NCBI RefSeq assembly: GCF_000711955.1 | Contig: NZ_JONR01000008.1 | Span: 1 to 64,000, forward strand | Length of the DNA stretch: 64,000 nucleotides | Direction of reading: 5' to 3' | Source: Nevskia soli DSM 19509 | GTDB taxonomy: Bacteria > Pseudomonadota > Gammaproteobacteria > Nevskiales > Nevskiaceae | Shown: piece after piece, positions 1-8,727 of the stretch | Position numbering within the stretch: position 1 is the stretch's first letter | How the letters are laid out: every line of letters begins with the position of its first letter | Made by a program: the position numbers and the translations under genes | The notes under the pieces: model-generated | Seen by the model: only the letters and a program-made list of their open reading frames with translations | Databases searched by the model: none | What the model was told of the DNA's origin: nothing

Positions 1-30
1 TCGGTGTTTACTCGGTCCCCTGCGCTTCTC

Positions 31-131
31 GGCCAAGGTGGGCGTTTTAGACAGGCCATCCCTGGCCTGTCTAAAACGGCTTCGGCATCCATGCCTCGCC
101 CGCGTCTGCGCGCGGCTGTTCCACCTTGGCC
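31..131. repeat. Nested palindromic element
   Basis: Outer arms GGCCAAGGTGG (31-41) and CCACCTTGGCC (121-131) enclose a perfect inner hairpin with 15-nt arms, CGTTTTAGACAGGCC (43-57) and its complement (64-78), loop ATCCCT, and a smaller GGCAT-CC-ATGCC hairpin near 84-95. There is no T-tract and no convincing gene over it. The clover-like folding suggests a non-autonomous palindromic repeat or a structured transcript end; I see no second copy in this window. Confidence 0.6.
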
Positions 132-240
132 TGCGATGCTCGGCGCAGCCACACGGGGAGGGGTAAATCAAAAGCACAGCAAAAGCGCAAAGCAACGTCA
201 AAAGCCGAAGCGTCGCTCTTGGGCGCTCCTTCGCCCTCTT

Positions 241-268
241 CGTCATCCCCGCGCAGGCGGGGATCCAG
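241..268. repeat. REP-like palindrome
   Basis: CGTCATCCCCGCGC followed by AGGCGGGGATCCAG forms a short imperfect palindrome of the type found as repetitive extragenic palindromes in many proteobacteria (CGTCAT..CCAG ends). The same end motifs recur in the inverted pair near 36338-36417. It lies in the gene-free first 420 bases, which otherwise hold the nested palindrome at 31-131 and the dispersed repeat at 314-375. Confidence 0.6.
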
Positions 269-313
269 TTTTGCTGAACGCAATGTGCTTGCCGAACAAC
301 GTCGTACGCGCAT

Positions 314-375
314 CGCTCGCCGCATGCGTGCCAACAAAAACCCTTGGCACACATGGCACGCATGGAGAAAAACGC
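314..375. repeat. Dispersed ~60-bp repeat, copy 1
   Basis: A block beginning CGCTCGCCGCATGCGTGCC, running through an A-rich loop to CTTGGCAC and ending in GAAAAACG, recurs almost unchanged at 58283-58345. In this copy the right arm is mutated (GGCACACAT for GGCACGCAT), so the hairpin is weaker. Two copies 58 kb apart in intergenic DNA mark it as a dispersed repeat, function unknown. Confidence 0.6.
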
Positions 376-420
376 GACTTTTTACACCAGCAAGCAGGGC
401 GAATTAGCGCAACAAGAACC

Positions 421-738
421 CTAAGCCCCCGATCCCGCCATCCGCTTCTCCATCGTCCGCATCAACCAGTCAAACCCGCGATCGGAAGTAAACCGCCGCA
501 ACGCCAGAATCATCTTCGCCCCGCCACCGGTGGCATAGCGCGTACGCGGCCGCTGCGCGCGCAAGGCCCCGGCGATGGTAGCGGCCATCACTTCCGGCGG
601 CGAAGCCATGTTCGATTTGTCGGCACCTTCGAACATGCGCGCATGCATCTGCGCCTGCTCGCGGTAGGCGGTTTCGCCCGAGTGCTTCAGCATGCTCTCC
701 GGCGCGGACGCTGCGGCCCTTCGGGCCAGCGCCCGCAA
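421..738 (-). pseudogene. SDR-family oxidoreductase, 3' remnant
   Basis: The translation matches only the C-terminal third of classical short-chain dehydrogenases: a stretch like YREQAQ..MASPPEVMAATI followed by the RPRTRYATGGGAKM segment and a final LRRFTSDRGFDWL helix. The Rossmann fold, the TGxxxGIG cofactor motif and the YxxxK catalytic site are absent, and the adjacent 739-813 bases do not supply them before the next gene begins. About 105 residues remain of a normal 270-290. I read it as a decayed gene; the apparent start codon is incidental. Confidence 0.6.
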
Positions 739-813
739 GCAATACTCTCCCCGCGGCTGCTTGTACCAGTTTGGATGTGGGAGAGGTTGTGAAGGTTTGA
801 AGCCGGAGCGGCC

Positions 814-1203
814 TCAGCGCTGCCCGTTTTGACCCAGGATGTATTCGACCGTGATCTTCAGGTCATCGTCCGACAGGCTCGCCCCGGCCCCGCCGCGCGG
901 CGGCATGTCCCCTTTGCCCTTGATGGCCGAAGCGGTCAGCGCGTCGACCGATCCCGCCTTCTCCAGCCGCGCCTTCCAGTCGGCGGCGCCGAGCTTCGGC
1001 GCCCCGGTGAAGAAGGCCCCGAAGCCCGAGCTGTGGCAGCTGGCGCAGGACTTGTCGTAAATCGCCTTGCCCTTGCTGCCGGGATCCGCGCCTTGCGCGA
1101 AGGCCGGCTGCGCCAGCAGCAAAAGCGTGCCGATGCAGGCCGGCCGCAGGATCGAGTCAATGCGACGGCGGCGATGCCGATGGAAGGAAGCGAAGCGATT
1201 CAT
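814..1203 (-). CDS. Cytochrome c5-like monohaem protein
   Basis: 129-residue exported c-type cytochrome. An Arg-rich N-terminus and hydrophobic segment end at a likely signal-peptidase site AFAQG (about residue 37). The haem-attachment motif CASCH is at 53-57, and the likely distal haem ligand is Met100 in a KGDMPPRGG loop, the class I arrangement of c5/c555 proteins. It would act as a small periplasmic electron carrier. No oxidase or dehydrogenase gene lies beside it, so the partner is unknown. It is transcribed toward the SDR remnant. Confidence 0.85.
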   Translation of the reverse strand: MNRFASFHRHRRRRIDSILRPACIGTLLLLAQPAFAQGADPGSKGKAIYDKSCASCHSSGFGAFFTGAPKLGAADWKARLEKAGSVDALTASAIKGKGDMPPRGGAGASLSDDDLKITVEYILGQNGQR

Positions 1204-1279
1204 CGGGAGACTCCGGAGCGAACGGCATCCTAATCCCCGGCAAGCTTCCGGCCAAGCGGCTGCTTCTTCGCAAGCTGGC

Positions 1280-1615
1280 TCAGCCCTTCACCGCGGGAAT
1301 GCCGAATGTCCCGTCGACCACCTCCACGAAGTTGCGCTCCTCCTTCAGGATGAAGCGCTTCTCCTGCGAGAAGGCGAAGTTCTTGCGCCCCTCGGCATCG
1401 GTCTTCAGGCGCGCCCGGTAAGCTTCGTAGGCGGCGAGGCTGTCGAAGGCGATCAGGCCCCAGGCGATGTTGTTGGTGCCCTCGTAGGGCAGGAAGTAGC
1501 CGAGGAGATGGCCGCCGCAGCGGGGGATGATGCGCCCCCAGTTCTCCGCGTACTCCTTGAAGGCCTCGCGCTGGAACGGGTCGATCTCATAGCGGATGAA
1601 ACAGCTGATGGTCAT
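1280..1615 (-). CDS. NIPSNAP family protein
   Basis: About 111 residues starting MTISCFIRYEIDPFQ, matching the ferredoxin-like alpha/beta NIPSNAP fold from its first residue, with the conserved WGRIIPRCGGHLLGYF and NIAWGLIAFDSL segments. Start 1613-1615 is chosen because the family normally begins here and an AGGA lies 9 nt upstream. The frame stays open to an ATG at 1810, and that extension contains a Tat-like TRRAFLARG plus a hydrophobic stretch, so an exported longer form cannot be excluded. Divergent from an ArsR regulator, its likely controller. Biochemical role unknown. Confidence 0.8.
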   Translation of the reverse strand: MTISCFIRYEIDPFQREAFKEYAENWGRIIPRCGGHLLGYFLPYEGTNNIAWGLIAFDSLAAYEAYRARLKTDAEGRKNFAFSQEKRFILKEERNFVEVVDGTFGIPAVKG

Positions 1616-1862
1616 GCTGGCGGTCCTGTCTGGCTGGAGGAGGGAAGCCGGAGTCACCGGTACATCGGCGCGCAGGGCGGAGGCATCCAAGGCGGTCGCC
1701 GCCGCCGCGCCGGCGATCAGGCCCCGCGCGAGAAAGGCGCGACGCGTCAGCAGCGGCGGTGCTTCATCCCCGTCGCCTGCACCTTCCCCGCCTGGTCCGC
1801 CCGGCTTCATGCGCCGCAGTCTCGGCGTTGAGCCGCCGCAACACTTCGCTTACCATCAAAGC

Positions 1863-2564
1863 ATGAATGCCGACCCGGTCGAAGTCAGCGTTTCCGCGCT
1901 CGCCGCCGCCATCGCCGAGCCGGCGCGTACCCGCATGCTGTGCTGCCTGATGGACGGCCACGCCCGCACCAGTACCGAGCTGGCCATCGTCGCCGAGGTC
2001 AGCCCCTCCACCGCCAGCGTGCACCTGGCCAGGCTCAAGCAGCAGCGCCTGGTGAAAGTCCTGGCCCAGGGCAAGCATCGCTACTACAGCCTGGACAACG
2101 GCCGCGTCGCCGCCCTGCTCGAATCGCTGATGGGCTTGGCCGGCAACCCGCGCGACCGCTTCGTCCCCAACACCCCCACGCGCCTGCGCGCCGCCCGCAC
2201 CTGCTACGACCACATGGCCGGCGCCCTGGCCGTGTCGCTGCACGACCGCCTGCTGCAACTGGGCTGGCTCTCCGCCGGCGCGGGCGAGGGTTCCTACGAA
2301 CTCACGCGGCTGGGCGAACGCGCCCTGACCGGCCTCGGCATCGACGTCGATGCCCTGCGCGCCCAGCGCCGCCACTTCGCCTACGCCTGCGTCGACTGGA
2401 GCGAGCGCCGCCCGCACATCGGCGGCGCCATCGGCGCGGCCCTGCTGAAAATCGCCCTGCAACGCAAATGGGTGGAGAAGGATCTGGACAGCCGCGCCCT
2501 GGGCGTGACGCGGGCGGGGCGGCGTGAGTTGCAGGCGCGATTTGGTGTGAACGCGCAGGAGTAG
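1863..2564 (+). CDS. ArsR-family winged-helix regulator
   Basis: 233-residue transcriptional regulator. The N-terminal ~100 residues form a winged HTH (ALAAAIAEPARTRMLCCLMD, then ELAIVAEVSPSTASVHLARL and a wing around KHRYYSLD). The C-terminal ~120 residues form the extra domain typical of longer ArsR proteins linked to detoxification-type enzymes. I see no Cys pair suited to metal sensing in the alpha3 region. Start ATG 1863 gives a complete HTH; the frame is open upstream but that part is antisense to the NIPSNAP extension. Its likely target is the divergent NIPSNAP gene. Confidence 0.85.
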   Translation: MNADPVEVSVSALAAAIAEPARTRMLCCLMDGHARTSTELAIVAEVSPSTASVHLARLKQQRLVKVLAQGKHRYYSLDNGRVAALLESLMGLAGNPRDRFVPNTPTRLRAARTCYDHMAGALAVSLHDRLLQLGWLSAGAGEGSYELTRLGERALTGLGIDVDALRAQRRHFAYACVDWSERRPHIGGAIGAALLKIALQRKWVEKDLDSRALGVTRAGRRELQARFGVNAQE

Positions 2565-2605
2565 CCTATCGGCAAGCCGCGTCGACCGCCGGCGCTATGG
2601 CCGCC

Positions 2606-3625
2606 CTACGTTCTCTGCCGGTGCCGCCGCGGCGCCACCTGGTGCCAGCGCTGGTAGGAGCGGGTGAAGGTGGCGGATTCGGAATAGCCCAGCAGCTGCG
2701 CGATATGCGCCATCGACAGCCGCGTCCCCAGCACGTAGCGCTTCGCCAACTCGCGTCGGGCGCTGTCGAGCAGCTCGCCGAAGCCCGCGCCGGCCTGGGC
2801 CAGCTTGCGTTGCAGGGTGCGCGGGGACAGGTCGAGGCGGCGCGCCACCGCGTCGAGCGAGGCCTCGCCGCCGGGCAGCAGGGCGGCGATGACGCAGCCG
2901 ACGATGCCCACCAGCTCCGCCGTTTCCAGTCCGGCGCCGAAGCCGGATTCGACATAGCTGCCGAGCTGTCCGAACAGCGCCGCATCGGCGGTGACGATCG
3001 GCATCTGCCGGATCGAGCGGCCCAGCACCACGCGGTTGGCCGGCCGGCCGAAGCGCACCGGGCAGCCGAACAGGGCGCGATGCTGCGCGGTGTCCGCGGG
3101 CGCCGCGTGCTCGAAGCTCACTTCCAGCGGCGTCAGTCGGCTGCCGACCGCGGTGCGCACCGCGGCGACGATGCAGGCGATGCTGAACTCCGCGTCCTGC
3201 CGCCGCTGCGCCGGGTCGTCCACCGGCGCCGTGTAATACAGCTCCACGCCGCCGGTCTCCGCCACCACGCCGAAAGCCTGGTCCTGGATCAGCCGGCCAT
3301 GGCGGTCGAGCGCCTCGATCATCACCCCGGCGGTGGGCGCCGCCAGCAGCAGGAAGCCGGCCGTGCCGAGATCGCCCGGGTGATGCCGTGCGCCGAGGCG
3401 CAGGCCGAAATCGTCGCGGCCGCTGAGCAGGGCGCCGGCCTGCAACAGCGCGCCGGCATGCTGCACCGGGGCCAGCGTGGCATGCGCCAGGCTGCGCCGG
3501 CAGGCCGCATCGACCTGTGCGTGGATCGCCTCGTCGCGCACCCCCAGCTCGCGGCATAGCTGCGCCATGCGCGACAGCGAGGCGGTCTGGAACAGCGGTG
3601 GGTCGGTGGCGGTTTGCGGCTGCAT
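2606..3625 (-). CDS. AraC-family regulator with arabinose-binding-like domain
   Basis: 339 residues. The N-terminal ~200 residues resemble the sensory domain of OruR/ArgR-type AraC proteins (conserved FGLRLGARHHPGDLG region). The last ~100 residues hold two HTHs: SLDAVARRLDLSPRTLQRKL and MAHIAQLLGYSESATFTRSY, ending at a Pro-rich recognition tail. The gene is divergent from the monoamine oxidase gene across ~110 bp and is the natural candidate activator for it. It ends 41 bp from the convergent ArsR gene. Confidence 0.85.
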   Translation of the reverse strand: MQPQTATDPPLFQTASLSRMAQLCRELGVRDEAIHAQVDAACRRSLAHATLAPVQHAGALLQAGALLSGRDDFGLRLGARHHPGDLGTAGFLLLAAPTAGVMIEALDRHGRLIQDQAFGVVAETGGVELYYTAPVDDPAQRRQDAEFSIACIVAAVRTAVGSRLTPLEVSFEHAAPADTAQHRALFGCPVRFGRPANRVVLGRSIRQMPIVTADAALFGQLGSYVESGFGAGLETAELVGIVGCVIAALLPGGEASLDAVARRLDLSPRTLQRKLAQAGAGFGELLDSARRELAKRYVLGTRLSMAHIAQLLGYSESATFTRSYQRWHQVAPRRHRQRT

Positions 3626-3736
3626 CGGCGGTGCTCTGAGGAAGCCAATTGTTGCGGCAGCCTGTCGCGCAAAGTCAATTATCCGTTTCGTCCCTGGCCT
3701 ACAGTGCGTACACCATCAGCCCAGCCCCATCCGCCC

Positions 3737-5233
3737 ATGACCCAGCACAGCGACCAGCCTTCCAACCCCAAGCGCCGCCAGCTGATCCAGTCCGCCGCCG
3801 CGGCATTCGGCGCCGCCGCGCTGCATGCGCCGGCCGCGACGGCAGGCAGCCACGCGGCGGCAAGCAGTAGCGCGCCGCTTGCGGCCGCACCGTCCGAATC
3901 GGTGGATGTCGTCGTAGTCGGGGCCGGCCTTTCCGGGTTGACGGCGGCGCGTGAACTGATGCGCAAGGGACATACGGTTGCGGTACTGGAAGCGCGCGAC
4001 CGCGTCGGCGGCCGTACCTGGACCATCCCGGTGGGTGCGCGGCGTTATGACATCGGCGGCCAGTTCGTCGGCCCCAGCCAGGACCGTGTGCGCGCCCTGG
4101 TGAGCGAGTTTGGCCTGCGCCTGCAGCCGGTCTACAGCGACGCCAGGCACATCTGGGAGCTGCCCGACCAGCGCATCGAGTTCGCCGGCGCGGTGCCCTC
4201 GCTGTCGCTGATCGACAAGATCGACCTCGGCCGCCTGATCGACAGGATGAACCGGATCGCGCAGGCGGTCGGCACCACCGCGCCCTGGGCCGCGCCGGAT
4301 GCGGCGGCGCTCGATGCCATGACCCTGGCGCAATGGGTGCGCGAACACAGCTTCAGCGAATCCACCCGCCAGTTCGCCACCATCATGACCCGCGCCGTCC
4401 TCGGCGCCGATCCCGACGAAATCTCGGTGCTGTACTGGGCCTATTACGTGGCGCAGGGCGACAGCATCGAAATGCTCATCGGCGGTGCCGGCGGCGCGCA
4501 GGACAGCGTCATCGAAGGCGGCTCGCAGCAACTGTCCCTGCGCATGGCGCAGGAACTGGGCGCCGCGGTGCGGCTGTCGCAGCCGGCGCGCCGCGTGGCG
4601 CAGGTCGCGGACGGCGTGGACGTGTTCACCGACACCGCGCGCATCCACGCCCGCTACGCCATCCTCGCCCTGCCGCCCGCCATGGCGGCTGGCATCGCCT
4701 TCGAACCCGGCCTGGCCGGCAATCGCCGCGAACTGCAAAGCCGCGCGCCGATGGGCCGCTACGCCAAGGTGGTGCTGACCTACGACAAGCCCTTCTGGCG
4801 CGAGCGCGGCTACGCCGGCGACGTCGGCAGTCTGCAAGGCCCGGTGGTCGCCACCTACGACGACTCGTCCGCCGAAGGCAGCGCCCTGCTCGGTTTCATC
4901 GGCGGCGATTCCGAACGCGCCTGGCGCAGCCTCTCCGCCGATGCGCGCAAGGCCGCCGTGCTTGATTGTTTCGCCCGCTGGTTCGGCCCCGACGCGCGCA
5001 AGCCCCTGGCCTATGCCGAGAAGGACTGGACCCTCGACGACTGGACCAACGGCGCCCCCGCCACCATCCTGCCGCCCGGCGTGCTCAGCCGCCTGGGCCC
5101 GGCCCTGCGCCAACCCATCGGCCGCATCCACTGGGCCGGCACCGAAACCGCCCTGCGCTGGACCGGCTACATGGACGGCGCCATCCGCGCCGGCGAGCAG
5201 ACCGCAAAGGATGTGCTGGGCCTGCTGGGATAA
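3737..5233 (+). CDS. Flavin monoamine oxidase family protein
   Basis: 498-residue FAD amine oxidase. The N-terminus has a Tat-type KRRQLIQSAAAAFG signal (residues 12-25). The dinucleotide fold follows (VVVGAGLSGLTAARELM, 59-75) with Glu85 in VLEARDRVGGRTW binding the ribose, and the C-terminal FAD segment IHWAGTETALRWTGYMDGAI is intact. It would oxidatively deaminate an amine in the periplasm, releasing aldehyde, ammonia and H2O2; the substrate cannot be read from sequence. ATG 3737 was preferred over an open upstream extension because it places the Tat signal at the N-terminus. Divergent from the AraC gene. Confidence 0.9.
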   Translation: MTQHSDQPSNPKRRQLIQSAAAAFGAAALHAPAATAGSHAAASSSAPLAAAPSESVDVVVVGAGLSGLTAARELMRKGHTVAVLEARDRVGGRTWTIPVGARRYDIGGQFVGPSQDRVRALVSEFGLRLQPVYSDARHIWELPDQRIEFAGAVPSLSLIDKIDLGRLIDRMNRIAQAVGTTAPWAAPDAAALDAMTLAQWVREHSFSESTRQFATIMTRAVLGADPDEISVLYWAYYVAQGDSIEMLIGGAGGAQDSVIEGGSQQLSLRMAQELGAAVRLSQPARRVAQVADGVDVFTDTARIHARYAILALPPAMAAGIAFEPGLAGNRRELQSRAPMGRYAKVVLTYDKPFWRERGYAGDVGSLQGPVVATYDDSSAEGSALLGFIGGDSERAWRSLSADARKAAVLDCFARWFGPDARKPLAYAEKDWTLDDWTNGAPATILPPGVLSRLGPALRQPIGRIHWAGTETALRWTGYMDGAIRAGEQTAKDVLGLLG

Positions 5234-5333
5234 GCCGCGACTCCCGCGTCTGCGTTAAAGTGCCGCATGCGCCGTCCCGCCGGCGCCCATAAAGCGACGG
5301 CCATGACGCGCCGCCAGGCCCGGGGAGGGATGC

Positions 5334-6677
5334 ATGTCGACTGTGCGTGAGCTGTCGCCGCTCGGCATCTCGGCCGGCGACTTCATGTCGCAGAACCTGG
5401 TCAGCCTGCTGGCCCTGGGCATGGCGCTGGCTTTCATCTCCGCCGACCGCGATTCGCTCAGCAGCCGCTGGCTGGCGCTGTTCTTCGTCGGCCTGGGTCT
5501 GTCCATCGACCTCAACATCGTGGTCGGTGAGCAGTGGGCCATCAGCGTCGCCCTGCACGGCTGGTTCTCCCTCACCGAAGGCATGTCCTGCATCGCCCTG
5601 CTCGAATGGATCCTGCTGGTGCGCCGTACCGTGCCGGCGCAGGACCTGGATACGCGCTTCGGCGATGCGCTCCTGCGCCTGGGCCAGGCGGCGGCGGTGC
5701 TGTACTGCGTGCTGTCGGTCCTGTTTCCGGAGAAGCGCCTGCTCGATTTCCTCGGCGCTCTGAATCATGAGAACGCCTTCCTGCGCTCGGGCTTCTGGAT
5801 GTTCGCCACGCCGATCATCGTCATCGGCTACGCCAGCCTCACCTCGATCATGCTGCTGCTCAACCGCCGTCCGGACAAGGCGGAGCGCGTGCGCATCCTC
5901 TCCATGGCCTTCGCCATTCCCTGCTTCATCACCGGCCTGGTGCTGCCGCTGCGCTACAACACCGTTCCCATCATGCTCGGCCAGATGATCTTCCTGGTCG
6001 GCTCGGTGCGCTACCACGTGCTGCAAGGCCAGCGCGGGCAATTCATGTCGCGCTTCCTGTCGCCGCAGGTGGCGAAGCTGGTGGCCGAGCGCGGCCTCAA
6101 GACCGCCATGCGCGAAAACCTGCTGGAGATCACCGTGGTCTGCTGCGACCTGCGCGGCTTCACCGCCTACGCCGAAGCGCAACCTTCCGCCCGCGTGCTG
6201 CAGGTGCTGCGCCAGTACTACGACGCGGTCGGCGCCGTGGTCGCCGAATACGGCGCCACCATCAAGGACTTCGCCGGCGACGGCATCCTCATCCTGGTCG
6301 GCGCGCCGATCCCGATGCGGGAGCACGCCAGCTGCGGCATGGAGATGGCGCGGCGCATCCGCAGCGTCGGCGTGGAGCTGACGCGCGAATGCAGCACCGG
6401 CACGCACGCCCTGGGCATCGGCGTGGGCGTCGCCAGCGGCGCCGTCACCGTCGGTGTGATCGGCGCCACCTCGCGCCTGGAATACACCGCCGTTGGCTCC
6501 GCGGTGAATCTCGCCTCGCGCCTGTGCGAGCACGCCGCCCATGCGGAGATCCTGCTCGACGGCCGCACCGTGGAGCTGGCCGGCGCGCTGGGCGAGGGTT
6601 GCCGCCTGGAAGCGCGCGCGCCGCTCATCATCAAGGGCTTCAGCCGCGAGATTGTCTGCTATACCGCTTTGGCCTGA
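5334..6677 (+). CDS. Membrane-anchored class III adenylate/guanylate cyclase
   Basis: 447 residues. Residues ~15-230 form about seven hydrophobic segments, a membrane sensor of unassigned type. The C-terminal cyclase domain starts near 265: metal-binding Asp272 in VVCCDLRGFTAY, Asp316 in KDFAGDGILILVG, and the EYTAVGSAVNLASRL motif near the end. Both metal aspartates are present, so it should be active. Cyclic nucleotide specificity is not safely predicted. The only Crp-type protein in the window lies at 44.8 kb and is not obviously linked. A 100-bp gap separates it from the oxidase gene. Confidence 0.85.
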   Translation: MSTVRELSPLGISAGDFMSQNLVSLLALGMALAFISADRDSLSSRWLALFFVGLGLSIDLNIVVGEQWAISVALHGWFSLTEGMSCIALLEWILLVRRTVPAQDLDTRFGDALLRLGQAAAVLYCVLSVLFPEKRLLDFLGALNHENAFLRSGFWMFATPIIVIGYASLTSIMLLLNRRPDKAERVRILSMAFAIPCFITGLVLPLRYNTVPIMLGQMIFLVGSVRYHVLQGQRGQFMSRFLSPQVAKLVAERGLKTAMRENLLEITVVCCDLRGFTAYAEAQPSARVLQVLRQYYDAVGAVVAEYGATIKDFAGDGILILVGAPIPMREHASCGMEMARRIRSVGVELTRECSTGTHALGIGVGVASGAVTVGVIGATSRLEYTAVGSAVNLASRLCEHAAHAEILLDGRTVELAGALGEGCRLEARAPLIIKGFSREIVCYTALA

Positions 6678-6789
6678 TCTGGAAACGGCTGGGCCATCGG
6701 CTCCGCCGCACCCGCAAGGAAGTATTCAAAACTTCGATTGCAGGAAGTCCGGTCGGCCGCTGAAGCAATAGAGCAGGTCCAGGTCGCGT

Positions 6790-6990
6790 TCATTTCACTT
6801 CCCGGCTCTTGCGCAGATCGGCTTCGATCGCCGCGCGCAGTTCCGGCGTGATCTCCAGCAGTACTTTCTGCCCCAAGCGCTGTGCTTCGATCACGCGGCC
6901 GCCATTTGCATCGCCCTGCTTGGGCAATTCGTAGCAGACGATCTCGCCGTCATAGGCGATGACGCCGCAAGGGCAGCGCGAAGCGCTCAT
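6790..6990 (-). CDS. Small hypothetical protein
   Basis: 66 residues from MSASRCPCGVIAYDGEIV to KSREVK. Contains a CPC pair and a mixed hydrophobic/charged C-terminal helix (EITPELRAAIEADLRK). ATG 6988-6990 was chosen because the upstream open frame has unlike composition. I do not recognise a family. It stands alone, convergent to the cyclase gene. Confidence 0.4.
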   Translation of the reverse strand: MSASRCPCGVIAYDGEIVCYELPKQGDANGGRVIEAQRLGQKVLLEITPELRAAIEADLRKSREVK

Positions 6991-7299
6991 GCCCTTGCGT
7001 ACTCCACAGTGCGGATACGCCGGTGGACCGGCGCCGCGGTCCGCATGAGGGCGAGGGTGCGAATCGTGATGTGCATGCGCGCAGTGTGGCGGAAGCCGGT
7101 GCATCACGAAAGGGCGGCGCGGCGTGCGAGCGGTGCCCATCACGAGCAACCGGCATCCAGTCAGGCGCCCCCGTGCGAGGAAAACGCAACGCAGCACCAG
7201 CGACCATTCAAGCGGGGTCGCAGTGCCTGCTTTGCAGAAACGACGACAGCCGGCTTGCCGCGGGACCGCAAGCATGTCCCGCGGTGCCGGTCGCCAACT
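6991..7299. other. Gene-poor stretch with hairpin
   Basis: About 310 bases with overlapping frames on both strands but none with family resemblance or a good ribosome site. A perfect hairpin CCGCGGGAC (7258-7266) / GTCCCGCGG (7276-7284) lies just past the end of the next minus-strand gene. It lacks a T-tract, so a terminator role is only possible. Confidence 0.35.
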
Positions 7300-7542
7300 T
7301 CAGTGCGTGCTGGTCGTGGAAGTGGTCGACGAGCCGTTGTTGTCGGAAGACCCGGCAACGATCGCCCCGATCACCACGGCCGTCACGACACCGGTCACAA
7401 CTGCCGTGGTGGTCGAGCCGGCTGCCGTGTTGGAAGCAGCCGTGGTGGAACCGGCCGCGGTGCCGGTTGGGTCGTCTGCGAGAATGGCTGGACTGCCGAG
7501 AACTGCGGATACCAGAAATACCGCCCCAAGAGCCGTTTTCAT
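7300..7542 (-). CDS. Exported Ala/Thr/Ser-rich small protein, YjbE-like
   Basis: 80 residues: signal peptide MKTALGAVFLVSAVLGSPAI with a likely cleavage after ILA, then Ala/Thr/Gly/Ser-rich sequence, a hydrophobic stretch TAVVTGVVTAVVIGAIVAG, and a polar tail SSDNNGSSTTSTTSTH. The plan resembles Escherichia coli YjbE, a small exported protein of an exopolysaccharide locus. Similarity is in architecture and composition, so I do not assign the symbol. ATG 7540-7542 has a GGGGGAG ribosome site. No exopolysaccharide genes adjoin it. Divergent from the CPBP protease. Confidence 0.6.
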   Translation of the reverse strand: MKTALGAVFLVSAVLGSPAILADDPTGTAAGSTTAASNTAAGSTTTAVVTGVVTAVVIGAIVAGSSDNNGSSTTSTTSTH

Positions 7543-7777
7543 GTCTCCCCCTGTCCTTAGTTTTTTGGCGGCGCCGAAGATCCCTTCTCCATGCGCTCGC
7601 GCATAAGCTATACCCAATTTCGCGTTCTGCCAAATGCTGCATTGCGGCGAAAAGACGCTATAAAACAGTGCAATGCCTGCCGCCGATGTCGCGGCACGGC
7701 AGTCGCCGCGGCGCGCACATCCAGCACGGCCTGTGAGCGCATCCAAGCAGGGTCATCCAGGATTTCCGGAAACCTTC

Positions 7778-8698
7778 ATGCCCGCTGTATTGCGCAATCG
7801 CGCCCTGTGGTTGTTCGTGCTGGCTTACTGCCTGAGTGTCGGCGTGCTGGCCGCCGGAGGGCGTCCGCTGGAGGACACCATCGGTGTGCTGGTGATCTTC
7901 GGTCTTGGCCTGCCGGCATTGGCGCTGCTGTGCTGCCTGCGCCTGCCGCCGCCGGGAACGCCGGCGCCGCCGCTGCGGCACGAGGCATCGATCCTGCTCG
8001 CGCTGCTGCTGGCGGTGACCTTGTTCCTCGCCGTCAAGGGTTATCTGCTCGGCTCGCTGTTGCCGGCCGCGCCGGATCCGCGCTGGCACGATGCGGTGAA
8101 TACACTGCTCAAGCTCGCGGCCTTCGTCGCGGTGCCGGCCCTGGTGCTGCGCCTGGCCCACGGCGCCTGGCCAACGGCCGGATCGGTGACGGCCGGGCGC
8201 GCCCGGCTGTGGCTATGCTTCCTGGTACTGGGCGTGATCGCGGTGGCGGTGCAGTTCGTCGTCGGCACCGGCGCGCGGCAACTGCTGGCGCCGGAAGTCC
8301 AGGCGCGACACTGGGTGCTGGGTGTCCTGCTGTGCTTCGCCTGGATGTCGCTGGAGGCTGGGCTGGTGGAGGAGTTCTTCTTCCGCCGCCTGCTGCAGTC
8401 GCGGCTGGCCGCGTTGACCGGATCGCAGGTCTCCGCCGTCTGCCTGGCTGCACTGGCCTTTGGCCTGGCGCATGCGCCGGGCTTCTGGCTGCGCGGCGCG
8501 GGTGCCGACGAAGGCCTGGGCATCCATCCCACCCTGCTCACCGCAGCGGCTTACAGCATCACCATGCAGGGCGTCGTGGGCCTGTTGTTCGGCGTGCTGT
8601 GGGCGCGCACGCGCAGCTTCACGCTGGTGGTGGCGCTGCACGGCCTGATCGATGCGGCGGCCAATGCCGCCGGGTTCATGGATACCTGGAAACTCTGA
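7778..8698 (+). CDS. CPBP-family intramembrane metalloprotease (CAAX-type)
   Basis: 306 residues, largely hydrophobic with about seven or eight membrane segments. The abortive-infection/CAAX protease signature is present: EEFFFRRLLQSRL, then a FGLAHAPG motif and a late helix carrying the VVALHGLIDAAANAAG His. These Glu and His residues are the expected metal ligands. Family members cleave prenylated or other membrane substrates or mature peptides; the substrate here is unknown. ATG 7778 begins directly at the first membrane helix. Confidence 0.85.
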   Translation: MPAVLRNRALWLFVLAYCLSVGVLAAGGRPLEDTIGVLVIFGLGLPALALLCCLRLPPPGTPAPPLRHEASILLALLLAVTLFLAVKGYLLGSLLPAAPDPRWHDAVNTLLKLAAFVAVPALVLRLAHGAWPTAGSVTAGRARLWLCFLVLGVIAVAVQFVVGTGARQLLAPEVQARHWVLGVLLCFAWMSLEAGLVEEFFFRRLLQSRLAALTGSQVSAVCLAALAFGLAHAPGFWLRGAGADEGLGIHPTLLTAAAYSITMQGVVGLLFGVLWARTRSFTLVVALHGLIDAAANAAGFMDTWKL

Positions 8699-8727
8699 CC
8701 GCCGCGCCGCCTGGCCCAGGAGTTGTA

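Noticed and set aside
241..268. CRISPR-like repeat unit
   Set aside because: Palindromes are single or paired and never regularly spaced with unique spacers, so they are REP-like elements.
1613..1810. Tat-signal extension of the NIPSNAP protein as the default start
   Set aside because: The family normally starts at the downstream ATG, which has its own ribosome site; the extension is mentioned as an alternative only.
5334..6677. Direct link between the cyclase and the Crp-type gene at 44.8 kb
   Set aside because: The genes are 38 kb apart and the Crp-type protein lacks visible cyclic-nucleotide contacts.
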